From: JANMMJ01 sp031373255
GTDB lineage: Bacteria; Pseudomonadota; Alphaproteobacteria; Rhizobiales; Aestuariivirgaceae
Direction: 5' to 3'
DNA: 64,000 nucleotides
Assembly (NCBI GenBank): GCA_031373255.1
Contig: JANMMJ010000193.1
Span: forward strand, 1 to 64,000
Position numbers and translations under genes: made by a program. Positions 9,150 through 18,078 of this stretch are shown here, piece by piece. The notes beneath the pieces were generated by a model. It was not told the DNA's origin. It searched no databases and saw nothing but the letters and a program-made list of their open reading frames with translations. How positions within the stretch are numbered: the stretch's first letter is position 1; each line of letters opens with the position of its first letter.

Positions 9150-10745
9150 TCAGTGGGCTGAAATTTCGAGCTTCATCAGCCGGTAGACGATCGAATCCGA
9201 TAGCGCCTCGAACGACGCCTCGACAATGTTTGGAGATACGCCCACGGTAAACCAGCGCTCGGCGCCGGCCCGGCTTTCGATCAGAACGCGGGTAGTGGCT
9301 CCCGTTCCGCCATTGAGGATACGGACCTTATAGTCGACCAGTTCGAGGTCCTTGATGTAGGGCTGGAACTTGCCAAGGTCCTTGCGCAGCGCCACGTCAA
9401 GCGCGTTGACCGGGCCATTTCCCTCGCCGGCGTTGATATAGGTTTCGCCATCCACGCGAACCTTGACCACGGCCTCCGAGACTGTCTCGCGCGACCCATT
9501 GCCGTTGTGGCGGTCCTCGACGATGACCCGGAACGACAGGACATCGAAATAATGCGGCACTTCGCCCAGCGTACGGCGGGCCAGCAACTCGAAGGACGCA
9601 TCGGCACCATCATAGGCATAGCCTTGCGACTCGCGCTGCTTGACCTCGCGCAACAACGCGTCGAGGCGCCGGTCATCTTTCGCGACGCTGAGGCCGATGC
9701 GCTGCAACTCAGCCAACAGATTGGATTTTCCGGCCTGATCGGATACCAGCATCCGGCGGCGATTGCCGACTGTTTCAGGTTTTACGTGCTCATAGGTCTC
9801 GGGCTCCTTGACGATAGCCGAAGCATGGATGCCTGCCTTGGTGGCAAATGCACTCTTCCCGACATAAGGGGCCTGGGCGTTGGGGCTCCGGTTCAACAAC
9901 TCGTCGAAGGCACGTGAGACGGCGGTGAGTTCAGTCAGCGCAACGCCGGAAAGGCCAGTTGAAAAGCGATCTCTATAGGCATCCTTCAATATGAGTGTCG
10001 GGATGATCGACACCAGATTGGCGTTGCCACAGCGTTCGCCGATACCGTTCAGCGTACCCTGAATGTGACGAACTCCGGCATCCACCGCTGCGAGCGAATT
10101 TGCGACAGCCTGCTCCGTGTCATTGTGCGCATGAATGCCAAGCTGGCTGCCCGGAACCGATTTCGTCACGGTACGGACAATTTCCGAAATTTCCGCGGGC
10201 AATGTTCCGCCATTGGTATCGCAAAGTACCACCCAGCGCGCTCCGGCGTCGTAAGCCGTTCTGGCGCAGGCCAATGCATAGTCCGGGTTGGCCTTGTAGC
10301 CGTCGAAGAAGTGTTCGCAGTCGAGCAACGCTTCCTTTCCGGCGGCAATGGCGGCTTTCACCGATTCCTCGATTGACTTGAGATTTTCCTCATTGGTGCA
10401 GCCGAGGGCGACACGCACATGATAATCCCAGGTCTTTGCGACAAAGCAGATTGCCGGCGCTTTTGCCTGGAGCAATTGCTGCAGGCCAGGATCATTGGAG
10501 GCCGAGCGGCCGGCACGCTTGGTCATGCCGAATGCGGTAAATTTCGCCTTCAGGGGACGCGGCTCAGCGAAAAGAGCGGTGTCGTTCGGATTTGCTCCGG
10601 GATAACCACCTTCGACATAGTCGACACCGAGCCGGTCAAGCATCGCCATGATGACGAGCTTGTCGTCCAGAGAGAAGTCGACGCCGGGTGTCTGCTGGCC
10701 ATCACGCAGAGTCGTGTCAAAAAGATAGAGGCGTTCCCTGCTCAT
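9150..10745 (-). CDS. cimA: (R)-citramalate synthase
   Basis: Condenses pyruvate with acetyl-CoA to (R)-citramalate, opening a threonine-independent route to 2-oxobutanoate and isoleucine. The TIM-barrel start YLFDTTLRDGQQTPGVDFS, the metal-binding HAHNDTEQAVANS and GTLNGIGERCGNANL are all intact. A C-terminal LeuA-type dimerisation/regulatory domain (about 400-520) suggests isoleucine feedback control. Length 531 aa fits CimA rather than 2-isopropylmalate synthase. The ATG overlaps the cysS stop by one base (TGATG), so translation is coupled to cysS. Confidence 0.93.
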   Translation of the reverse strand: MSRERLYLFDTTLRDGQQTPGVDFSLDDKLVIMAMLDRLGVDYVEGGYPGANPNDTALFAEPRPLKAKFTAFGMTKRAGRSASNDPGLQQLLQAKAPAICFVAKTWDYHVRVALGCTNEENLKSIEESVKAAIAAGKEALLDCEHFFDGYKANPDYALACARTAYDAGARWVVLCDTNGGTLPAEISEIVRTVTKSVPGSQLGIHAHNDTEQAVANSLAAVDAGVRHIQGTLNGIGERCGNANLVSIIPTLILKDAYRDRFSTGLSGVALTELTAVSRAFDELLNRSPNAQAPYVGKSAFATKAGIHASAIVKEPETYEHVKPETVGNRRRMLVSDQAGKSNLLAELQRIGLSVAKDDRRLDALLREVKQRESQGYAYDGADASFELLARRTLGEVPHYFDVLSFRVIVEDRHNGNGSRETVSEAVVKVRVDGETYINAGEGNGPVNALDVALRKDLGKFQPYIKDLELVDYKVRILNGGTGATTRVLIESRAGAERWFTVGVSPNIVEASFEALSDSIVYRLMKLEISAH

Positions 10746-12382
10746 CAGCGTTTGACTTCCCAGGAGGTGGTGCCGTCCTTGTTGTCCTTGATGGCGACAC
10801 CCATGGCCGCAAGGTCGTTGCGGAGACGATCACTCTCCGCCCAATCCTTGGCGGCGCGAGCGATAAGGCGCTCATCAATTAAGTGTTGAATTTGCTTGAA
10901 AGTGTTGTTGTTGAAAAGTTGAAATTTAGGTGCAAAATCTTCAAATTTATGAGCTAGAGAATTTCTGAGATTTTTTGCTTGCTCGTACAATAGTTCGATG
11001 TCTTTGAATTGACTTTCAAGTTGTTCGATTTCCCGTTTGGTGTTCCTTAAGCTCGCAAGTTTTTTCCACAGCATTATGCTCACGCTAAACATCTCTGAGT
11101 GAGTTCGATCCTGTGTGGAGTTGGCTATTTCGTTCATTGCTATGGATGGCGGTCTTCCATCCAAAATTTTCTTCCAAAGGCTATTGAATTTTTCGCGCAT
11201 TCTCCTGTTGTTGGAGTTTTTCCGCTTGAGGCCCAGAAAATTAAGAGAACCGGAGAGCCATTGATGGTTTTTGCTGTTAAGTGAACTCTCTCTTCGCAAT
11301 GATTGCAGGAACGTTATTGCTTCGGGTGTGTTTAGATCATCAGACAATAGCTTGATAAGTTCGGGATGGGGCTTACGCAGTGTATTTTGAGGCGAAACAC
11401 TTGTCGTAGATTCAAGTAAATCATCGAGAATGTCTGCAGAATTGTCCAACCCACATTCGGTCCAATCGATCGGCTGACGATAATGAGTCCGCAGCATGTT
11501 GAAACGCAGGACTTCTCCCGGCCAGTCGGCGAGGAGCTGATTGATGGTGATAAAGTTTCCCAGACTCTTCGACATCTTCTGGCCCTCGACCTGGAGGAAG
11601 CCATTGTGCATCCAGACATTGGCCATGACCTTGCGTCCGAAGGCGCAACGGCTCTGGGCAATTTCATTTTCATGATGCGGAAAGATCAGATCGATGCCGC
11701 CACCGTGAATATCGAAAGTCTCTCCGAGATGCTTCCAACTCATGGCCGAGCATTCGATATGCCAGCCCGGGCGGCCGCGGCCCCAGGGGCTTTCCCAGCC
11801 CGGGGTTTCACTATCGGAGGGTTTCCACAATACGAAATCCATGGCATCGCGCTTGTAGGGCGCGACATCGACCCGGGCGCCGGCAATCATTTCATCGAGC
11901 GGGCGGCGCGACAGGCCACCATAATCCTTCATGCTCGGCACATTGAACAGCACGTGTCCTTCGGCCGCGTAGGCATGGCCCGAGGCGATCAGCCTTTCAA
12001 TGAGAGTGATCATCTCGGGGATCGAGTCGGTGGCCCGGGGCTCATGGGTTGGCTGGAGTACGCCAAGTGCTGCAATGTCCTTGTGGAATTGCGCTGTAGT
12101 GCGGTTCGTCAGTTCACGAATATCGGTGCCTTCTTCCCTGGCACGCGCGTTGATCTTGTCGTCGATGTCGGTGATGTTGCGCACGTAGGTGACGTGGCCG
12201 GCCCCATAGAGATGACGGAGCAAGCGGAATAACACATCGAAGACGATGACCGGGCGGGCATTGCCGATATGGGCATAGTCATAGACCGTGGGTCCGCACA
12301 CATAGAGCCGCACATTGCGGGAATCGAGCGGAACAAACTCCTCCCTGGTGCGCGTCAGCGTGTTGTAAAGTCTCAGCGTCAT
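10745..12382 (-). CDS. cysS: Cysteine--tRNA ligase with enlarged AT-rich C-terminal part
   Basis: Charges tRNA-Cys. The catalytic core is intact: zinc Cys29 in YVCGPTVYD, HIGN at 38-41, WHIECSAMS, HHENEIAQS and KMSKSLGNF (near 270). DLNTPEA marks the start of the tRNA-binding helical part and IDERLIARAAKDWAESDRLRNDLAAMG the end. Between them lies about 110 residues rich in Asn, Lys and Ser where I would expect roughly 30, so the protein is 545 aa against a usual 455-500. The DNA for this part (about 10880-11440) is sharply AT-rich: 28% GC in 10921-10980 by hand count, in a genome region near 60%. The frame is intact, so I read it as functional. It is transcribed ahead of cimA. Confidence 0.93.
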   Translation of the reverse strand: MTLRLYNTLTRTREEFVPLDSRNVRLYVCGPTVYDYAHIGNARPVIVFDVLFRLLRHLYGAGHVTYVRNITDIDDKINARAREEGTDIRELTNRTTAQFHKDIAALGVLQPTHEPRATDSIPEMITLIERLIASGHAYAAEGHVLFNVPSMKDYGGLSRRPLDEMIAGARVDVAPYKRDAMDFVLWKPSDSETPGWESPWGRGRPGWHIECSAMSWKHLGETFDIHGGGIDLIFPHHENEIAQSRCAFGRKVMANVWMHNGFLQVEGQKMSKSLGNFITINQLLADWPGEVLRFNMLRTHYRQPIDWTECGLDNSADILDDLLESTTSVSPQNTLRKPHPELIKLLSDDLNTPEAITFLQSLRRESSLNSKNHQWLSGSLNFLGLKRKNSNNRRMREKFNSLWKKILDGRPPSIAMNEIANSTQDRTHSEMFSVSIMLWKKLASLRNTKREIEQLESQFKDIELLYEQAKNLRNSLAHKFEDFAPKFQLFNNNTFKQIQHLIDERLIARAAKDWAESDRLRNDLAAMGVAIKDNKDGTTSWEVKR

Positions 12383-12604
12383 CTATCCTGGCCTGCTGGC
12401 CCGGAGCGCTTCAGTCTTGATTTCAGGAAAGCGGCGCCCAGCCAGCGATTGTTAGCTAGCTGCAAATAATAATGCCGCAAAAGTTAACGGCATGGTTGGG
12501 GGCGGTGTTCATGGCGGCGCACCATGGCGGAAGGGCTGCTTTGCGTCAAGATGCATGGTTTATTTGAGGCCCAAGGGTTTTGCCGGGCGGTGAACAAGCT
12601 CCTA

Positions 12605-13498
12605 ATGTTCCGCAGGGCATGGCGGGAATCAGACGTGGCGGGACAATCGGTCGGGCAAGCGGCAATGTGGATGGCGGGCTGGCTTGCCGCCACGCTCGGC
12701 ATGACGGTCGCCGGTCGCGAGCTTGGCCACGATGTGCCGATATTCGTGCTGATGATGTTACGCAGCCTGTTTGCCACAATGCTTCTGGCGCCCGCCGTTT
12801 GGTGGAGTGGCAACTTTCAATCCCGCATGTCAAACTTCCGGCTGCACATCGTCCGGAACCTGGTTCACTACGCGGCGCAATACGCATGGTTTTCAGCGCT
12901 GCTGCTGATCCCGCTGGCACAGGTCATCTCCATCGAATTTACCCTGCCGGTGTGGGTGGCGCTGCTGGCAGCAGCGTTCCTTTCAGAAAAGCTGACACGG
13001 GCCAAGGTTCTTGCCGTTGCCCTCGGTTTTGCAGGTATTCTGGTGATCGTCAGGCCCGGCAGTGCAACGCTTGAAGCTGGGCACCTCTGGGCTCTGGCAG
13101 CAGCACTCGGTTTCTCGGTCTCGGTCACCCTGACCAAATACATCACCCGCAGCGACAGCGCGCTCACCGTGATATTCATGATGTTCGCCATCCAGACGGT
13201 GATCGGAGCGATCCCGGCCCTGATGGTTTGGCAGTGGCCGCAGCCCGAGAACTGGAAATGGGTGGCCGTCGTGGTGATTGCCGGCACATTCTCGCACTAT
13301 TGCCTTTCCAGGGCGATTTCGCTGGCCGATGCTTCCGTTGTCATGCCGATGGACTTCCTGCGCGTGCCTCTCAGCGCGGTGCTGGGCTGGCTGGTCTATA
13401 GCGAGACGATTGCTCCCGCCACGGCGCTCGGGGCAGCGCTCATTCTTGCTGCCAACACGTTGAACCTGTTGAAAGCAAGGAAGAACGATGGTGCATGA
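12605..13498 (+). CDS. EamA/DMT-family transporter
   Basis: A ten-helix permease with two EamA repeats, probably exporting a small metabolite; the substrate cannot be read from sequence. Recognisable segments are RSLFATMLLAP, HYAAQYAWFSALLLIPLAQVISIEFTLPVWVALLAA and, in the second half, SHYCLSRAISLADASVVMPMDFLRVPLSAVLGW. This pattern matches the RhaT/YdcZ-like DMT group seen widely in Rhizobiales. The start is uncertain: the frame is open from 12524, and ATGs at 12605 and 12665 are both possible; 12605 leaves a normal-sized cytoplasmic lead (297 aa). No close operon partner. Confidence 0.83.
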   Translation: MFRRAWRESDVAGQSVGQAAMWMAGWLAATLGMTVAGRELGHDVPIFVLMMLRSLFATMLLAPAVWWSGNFQSRMSNFRLHIVRNLVHYAAQYAWFSALLLIPLAQVISIEFTLPVWVALLAAAFLSEKLTRAKVLAVALGFAGILVIVRPGSATLEAGHLWALAAALGFSVSVTLTKYITRSDSALTVIFMMFAIQTVIGAIPALMVWQWPQPENWKWVAVVVIAGTFSHYCLSRAISLADASVVMPMDFLRVPLSAVLGWLVYSETIAPATALGAALILAANTLNLLKARKNDGA

Positions 13499-13831
13499 TG
13501 GCCAGCCATCGCAGGGACGGCGACGCACAATTTTCTACTTATAGGTGTATATTGGTTCTTTTCTTGACGCGGCGTTTGGCTTTTTTGAAATGCCCAGCCT
13601 GCAAGGAATTTTCGCGCCAGCAAATATTTCAATTACCGCGATGACATGCATTATTTGCCTTATTTTTTGATCTTTTTCGGAATTGAACGAAGGATCAATG
13701 CGCTCGATAGGACTTTCGAGGCGGCATTTTCAGCTTGTTTACCATGCTTGCCAAATTCAATTTTTAAGACCGGCAATCGTAAATCCAACAACCCCCGGTA
13801 AGGTGCGATTCATTTCTATCAGGCATTTCAT
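13499..13831. other. AT-rich intergenic spacer before the RTX protein gene
   Basis: This 333-bp stretch is clearly richer in A+T than its neighbours. Short frames in it show no protein-like pattern. A TTGACG hexamer (13564-13569) is followed 17 bp later by GAAATG, a poor -10 element, so a promoter here is only a weak guess. No hairpin terminator for the upstream EamA gene was found. Confidence 0.4.
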
Positions 13832-15826
13832 TTGGGCGAACACCATACCCAAGGTTGGATTTACCCCATGGATATCGCACTCTCAAATGGAATGGTCCTC
13901 ACGACGTGGACCACTTCGCTGTCGTCAACCGGTTCTTCATGGGCAGATAGTTCCCCGGATCTCCGCGGGCAATTGTTCACGTCCGACGGCACAGCTTCGG
14001 GCGGGACTTTCGCCATCAATGTCAAACAGCAGGTTATGTCCGACGTCGTCTCGGCACATTGCCTTTCGGATGACCGCGTGGTCATCGTCTGGTCAACCAG
14101 CGACGGCGATCATGGCGAAGACGTCTTTGCCCGCGTCATTAGCATGGACGGCACATCGCTGGGCAGTGATCTGGTCGTCGCGAACGGTCCGGGCGGCATC
14201 GAAAACCTGCTGATTTCACTCGATATCAACGATTTGTTGACGGCAAGCTGGACCAACATTGCCGACGGCGGCGAACCGCTCGGGCCAGGCGCCACAGCAA
14301 TCAATCTGCAGGCCAGTCAGATGCCCGAACTGGGCGGCAGCGATATCGCTACGTTCACGATCGACCCATCCTTCACCGGAAGCCTGATCGATTTTACCGC
14401 GGTCGACGACAGTGGTGACACCGAGAATGGCGGCGGGCTCACCTACAGCATCACCAAGGGCAACACCGGCGGGTATCTCGCCATAGACGCATCGACCGGC
14501 GAACTTTCCGTGGTGAAACTACCCAGCGCGGCGGCCTCGTGGGCTGAAGCGGTCAATGGAGTGATCGTTCGCGTAACAGACAGTGATAGCAATTACGACG
14601 AAAAGCGCATCGAAATCCGCTTGGCCGATGCAGCAGACAAGTCCCTCCTCTCAACCCATGGCCGGTGGAGCGATGCAGCCGCGCTCACCCTCGTCGACGA
14701 CATGGGCACCAAGGGCAGCATCAAGGCCGGCGACATCCTGGTGGAACACACCGCGACAGGACACACCCCATTGCATCTTGGCGGTGACGACGCTGGTTCG
14801 TTTGAAATTGTCGATGGCCCAGATGGCCCAGAGCTCTGGTATTCGGGCGGCGACCTGGACAGCACCTTACAGTCACAATTCTCAGTGAGCGTGATCCAGG
14901 GCGATGAAACAGATGCATCGACCACTGAAAACACATCCTGGTTCACACTTCATGTGAGCGACGCAGTCAGCGCCGGCACGACAGGGAACGATGATTTCCT
15001 CTCAACGGCACTTGCGGAGATATTCAGTGGCTCGGCCGGCATCGACTCCGTCAGCTATGAGCAGGCTTCAGCCGGAGTATCGGCCAATCTGGACAATCCG
15101 TCGGAGAACTCCGGCGGGGCCCTGGGCGATGTCTACCTCTCGGTCGAAAATCTCAAGGGATCGCAGTACGCGGATCATCTTGTTGGCAACAGCCTCAACA
15201 ATGTCATCAGCGGCGCTGGCGGTGCCGACAGCATGAATGGCGGCTATGGCAACGATACATTCGGAATCAACTGCTTCGGCGATACCGTATCGGACGCCAG
15301 CAAATTTGACGATGACTGGGTCACATCCTTCTCGCTTCACCTGAACTTGACGAGGGACAAGCTCAAGAATGTCGAGAATGCGCGGCTCTTTGGCGAAAAT
15401 GACCTGAACCTGACTGGCAATGCGAGCGGCAACGAACTCATCGGCAATCGAGGCGACAACCGGGTTTGCGGTGGCGATGGCCAGGATATTCTCACCGGCG
15501 GCCAGGGTGCAGATACATTCACGTTCAAAGCAATCAGCAAAGGCGGCGCTTCCTATGACCGCGACCGCATCACCGATTTCAAGCACGGCGTCGACACTCT
15601 CGATTTCTCTGCGATAGACGCCAATGGCGGGGCGGAAGGCAACACCGCCTTCCATCTGACGGGTGCGCAATCAAACGAATTCAGCGGGGCGCGCGGCGAG
15701 CTGATCTGGCAGCAGGCCGGCAACCTCACCATGATCATGGCGGACGTGAACGGCGACAAAAAAGCCGATCTTCTGATATGGCTCGATGGCACACATCAGC
15801 TTGATGCAAACGATTTCATTCTCTGA
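13832..15826 (+). CDS. RTX/hemolysin-type calcium-binding protein with cadherin-like domain, probably type I secreted
   Basis: A protein of up to 664 aa. The N-terminal 150 residues resemble the repeated beta module of large RTX proteins (LSNGMVLTTWTT ... DDRVVIVWSTSDGDHGEDVFARVI). A cadherin-like domain follows (about 170-270; LTYSITKGNTGGYLAIDASTGELSV). Glycine-rich nonapeptide repeats lie at about 446-480 and 526-566 (GAGGADSMNGGYGNDTF, GGDGQDILTGGQGADTF), then a serralysin-type C-terminal domain (ITDFKHGVDTLDFSAID ... ANDFIL) typical of type I secretion substrates. Calcium folding outside the cell is expected. The start is doubtful: TTG at 13832 or ATG at 13868; an in-frame stop lies at 13799. 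No type I exporter genes are nearby. Confidence 0.8.
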   Translation: MGEHHTQGWIYPMDIALSNGMVLTTWTTSLSSTGSSWADSSPDLRGQLFTSDGTASGGTFAINVKQQVMSDVVSAHCLSDDRVVIVWSTSDGDHGEDVFARVISMDGTSLGSDLVVANGPGGIENLLISLDINDLLTASWTNIADGGEPLGPGATAINLQASQMPELGGSDIATFTIDPSFTGSLIDFTAVDDSGDTENGGGLTYSITKGNTGGYLAIDASTGELSVVKLPSAAASWAEAVNGVIVRVTDSDSNYDEKRIEIRLADAADKSLLSTHGRWSDAAALTLVDDMGTKGSIKAGDILVEHTATGHTPLHLGGDDAGSFEIVDGPDGPELWYSGGDLDSTLQSQFSVSVIQGDETDASTTENTSWFTLHVSDAVSAGTTGNDDFLSTALAEIFSGSAGIDSVSYEQASAGVSANLDNPSENSGGALGDVYLSVENLKGSQYADHLVGNSLNNVISGAGGADSMNGGYGNDTFGINCFGDTVSDASKFDDDWVTSFSLHLNLTRDKLKNVENARLFGENDLNLTGNASGNELIGNRGDNRVCGGDGQDILTGGQGADTFTFKAISKGGASYDRDRITDFKHGVDTLDFSAIDANGGAEGNTAFHLTGAQSNEFSGARGELIWQQAGNLTMIMADVNGDKKADLLIWLDGTHQLDANDFIL

Positions 15827-15899
15827 GGCAGACACCCCAACGCGTCGCGTCGAACTCGATGAGCGCAGATTGCCTCGGGAAACCCGCAGCGGAAGCGGA

Positions 15900-17300
15900 T
15901 TACTCGGCGGCTTCCGCAGACTCGTCGTCGTCGTATTTCCGCGGCCGGAGTGACTGCTCCTTCTTGAGTTCCTCGGCCACAAGGAACGCCAGTTCAAGCG
16001 ACTGGGCGGCGTTGAGGCGCGGGTCGCAGAAGGTGTGGTAGCGGTCGTTCAGATCCTGATCCGACAGGGCGCGGAGACCACCCGTGCATTCAGTGACGTC
16101 CTTGCCGGTCATTTCGACGTGGATGCCGCCGGCATGGGTGCCTTCGGCCTGGTGGATGGCCATGAAACGGCGCACCTCGGTCATCACCGCGTCGAAGGGC
16201 CGGGTCTTGTAGCCGGATGTGGCCTTGATGGTGTTGCCGTGCATGGGATCACAGGACCAGACGACAAGGCGGCCTTCGCGTTTCACCGCACGGATCAGGT
16301 CCGGAAGGTGTTTTTCAACCTTGTCAGCGCCGAAGCGGGCGATAAGCGTCAGGCGGCCCGCTTCATTGTCGGGATTGAGAATGTCGATCAGCCGGATCAA
16401 CTCGTCGGGCGTCAATGTGGGCCCGCATTTAAGGCCAATGGGGTTCTTGATGCCGCGGCAGAATTCGACATGGGCATGATCTGGCTGGCGGGTGCGGTCG
16501 CCAATCCACAGCATATGGCCCGATGTGGCATACCAGTCACCGCTGGTTGAATCTACGCGGGTCAGCGCCTCCTCGTAGCCCAACAGCAATGCCTCGTGGC
16601 TGGTGAAGAAATCAGTCTGACGGAGCTGCGGTGCTGTATCCGCGTTGATGCCACAGGCGCGCATGAAGCCAAGCGCCTCAGATATCCGGGTGGAAATTTC
16701 CTCATACCGGGCCCAGGCCGGTGAATCTTTCAGGAAACCCAGCGTCCACTTGTGCACATGCTCCAGGTTTGCATAGCCACCCTGGGCGAAGGCGCGCAGC
16801 AGGTTGAGAGTCGCCGCCGATTGCCGATAGGCCATGATCTGGCGCTCGGGATCGGGCTTTCTTGCCTCAAGCGTCGGCGCGGTATCATTGACAATGTCGC
16901 CACGGTAGATCGGCAATTCCACGCCGTCGATCTTCTCGGTGGGCGATGAGCGCGGCTTGGCGAACTGGCCGGCAATGCGGCCAACTTTCACCACCGGCTG
17001 GCCGCCGGCGAAGGTCAGCACCACTGACATCTGCAGGAAGACGCGGAAGAAATCGCGAATATTGTCGGCCGAATGTTCGGCGAAGCTTTCGGCGCAATCG
17101 CCGCCCTGGAGCAGGAAACCCTTGCCCTCGGATACACGCGCCAGCTTGCGCTTCAGCTTGCGGGCCTCACCGGCAAAAACCAGCGGAGGAAACCCGGCGA
17201 GGCGCTTTTCGACGGTCGCCAGCCTGGCGGCATCGTCATATTCAGGGACCTGAACGACGGGCAATTTGCGCCAGCTTTCGGGACTCCAATCGGCGGTCAT
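15900..17300 (-). CDS. 3-deoxy-7-phosphoheptulonate synthase, class II
   Basis: First enzyme of the shikimate pathway: phosphoenolpyruvate plus erythrose 4-phosphate gives DAHP. The class II (plant-like) hallmarks are present: an N-terminal WSPESWRKLPVVQVPEY, LLQGGDCAESFAEH (metal Cys), GRIAGQFAKPRSSPTE, RVDSTSGDWYATSGHMLWIGDRTRQ, GLKCGPT, WSCDPMHGNT and GGIHVEMTGKDVTECTGG. Length 466 aa is normal. The 5' leader contains a small hairpin (17324-17347) close to the start, which could affect translation. The gene stands alone on its strand. Confidence 0.95.
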   Translation of the reverse strand: MTADWSPESWRKLPVVQVPEYDDAARLATVEKRLAGFPPLVFAGEARKLKRKLARVSEGKGFLLQGGDCAESFAEHSADNIRDFFRVFLQMSVVLTFAGGQPVVKVGRIAGQFAKPRSSPTEKIDGVELPIYRGDIVNDTAPTLEARKPDPERQIMAYRQSAATLNLLRAFAQGGYANLEHVHKWTLGFLKDSPAWARYEEISTRISEALGFMRACGINADTAPQLRQTDFFTSHEALLLGYEEALTRVDSTSGDWYATSGHMLWIGDRTRQPDHAHVEFCRGIKNPIGLKCGPTLTPDELIRLIDILNPDNEAGRLTLIARFGADKVEKHLPDLIRAVKREGRLVVWSCDPMHGNTIKATSGYKTRPFDAVMTEVRRFMAIHQAEGTHAGGIHVEMTGKDVTECTGGLRALSDQDLNDRYHTFCDPRLNAAQSLELAFLVAEELKKEQSLRPRKYDDDESAEAAE

Positions 17301-17323
17301 ATCATCTACTCCAACAGCGATCA

Positions 17324-17347
17324 GCCCTGCGGTTACACTGGCAGGGC
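17324..17347 (-). promoter_or_regulatory. Hairpin in the leader of DAHP synthase
   Basis: GCCCTGC and GCAGGGC arms of 7 bp enclose a 10-nt loop, 23 nt upstream of the start codon on the minus strand. No leader peptide with aromatic codons and no T-run were seen, so a classical attenuator is not supported; a translational effect is possible. Confidence 0.3.
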
Positions 17348-17554
17348 GGCTTTCTCAAGACATGGTTTTCTGGCTTTGCGGGTCAACAGCAGGAGGAATG
17401 GCCCATTGGCCTGCCTGCGGTGCCAGCGGGGGTTTCATACACGGCATTCCGTCCAAATGCCAGTTCCGGTTTGTGCAAAGGCTTTTTTAAGAAACCGGGC
17501 CTAAAATCTCCGCGATTTGCTGCAACCGTTTGACCGGACGGTGGAGGCCCATAC

Positions 17555-17806
17555 ATGAATGACTTGTTCTTGCATGCCCGCTGGGGTGAGCTTTATGCGT
17601 TCTTCTCGCAGGGCAATCCGCCGCTTGCCTTCCAGATCCTTGCGCTCAACACCATATTCTTCGTGCTGTGGATATTGCGGCGCATGCGCGATGCCCCGGC
17701 ACTCCGGGCGAAGACCGCCAATATCGTTCAGGGCTTGCTGATCGGGGCAAATATCATGATCATCTTCCAACGCGATATCCTGTCATTGCTCAAACTTTAC
17801 GGCTGA
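17555..17806 (+). CDS. Small two-helix membrane protein, unknown function
   Basis: An 83-aa protein with a ribosome site GGTGGAGG ahead of its ATG. Two hydrophobic stretches are visible: about 23-42 (LAFQILALNTIFFVLWIL) and 57-72 (ANIVQGLLIGANIMIIF), separated by a basic loop (RRMRDAPALRAKTAN). This suggests a helical hairpin with the loop in the cytoplasm. I do not recognise a named family. It ends 4 bp before the convergent DUF2093 gene. Confidence 0.72.
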   Translation: MNDLFLHARWGELYAFFSQGNPPLAFQILALNTIFFVLWILRRMRDAPALRAKTANIVQGLLIGANIMIIFQRDILSLLKLYG

Positions 17807-17810
17807 GCGG

Positions 17811-18023
17811 TCAGCGGCCGAGATGCCTGCGAAAGGCCACTTCGGCCGAAGCGTAGGGTTCCTGACGGGCGACATTCCAGTATCGTAACTTGTCGAGCCT
17901 GATCGGCTGCCCGGTCACAGCGCAACGCACAAATTCGCCCTCCTGCAGGACCTGGAAATCGGCGTCGAGATAGCGCAACTTGGCTTCGCGGCCCGCGGGG
18001 AGAACTTTGTCCATCCGGTTCAT
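17811..18023 (-). CDS. DUF2093 family protein
   Basis: A 70-aa cytoplasmic protein. The core EAKLRYLDADFQVLQEGEFVRCAVTG followed by PIRLDKLRYWNVARQEPY matches DUF2093, a small family found in alphaproteobacteria, with a single conserved CAVTG motif. Function is unknown. In many relatives it lies near xseA; here it is 1 kb from xseA on the same strand, with the 3-hydroxyacyl-CoA dehydrogenase between them. Confidence 0.85.
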   Translation of the reverse strand: MNRMDKVLPAGREAKLRYLDADFQVLQEGEFVRCAVTGQPIRLDKLRYWNVARQEPYASAEVAFRRHLGR

Positions 18024-18078
18024 GCGCGCAAATTAGCGCAGGGCGAAGGCAATTTGAAGAAGGGATTTCGAGCGGCGG

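Noticed and set aside
10880..11440. An intein or self-splicing intron in cysS
   Set aside because: No splice-junction Cys/Ser with HN motif and no group I/II signature; the frame continues smoothly and the flanking CysS blocks stay in frame without removal.
13683..14213. A separate gene or frameshifted N-terminus for the RTX protein
   Set aside because: The alternative frame has no similarity to RTX modules and only overlaps the start by chance; no single indel would give a better joined protein.
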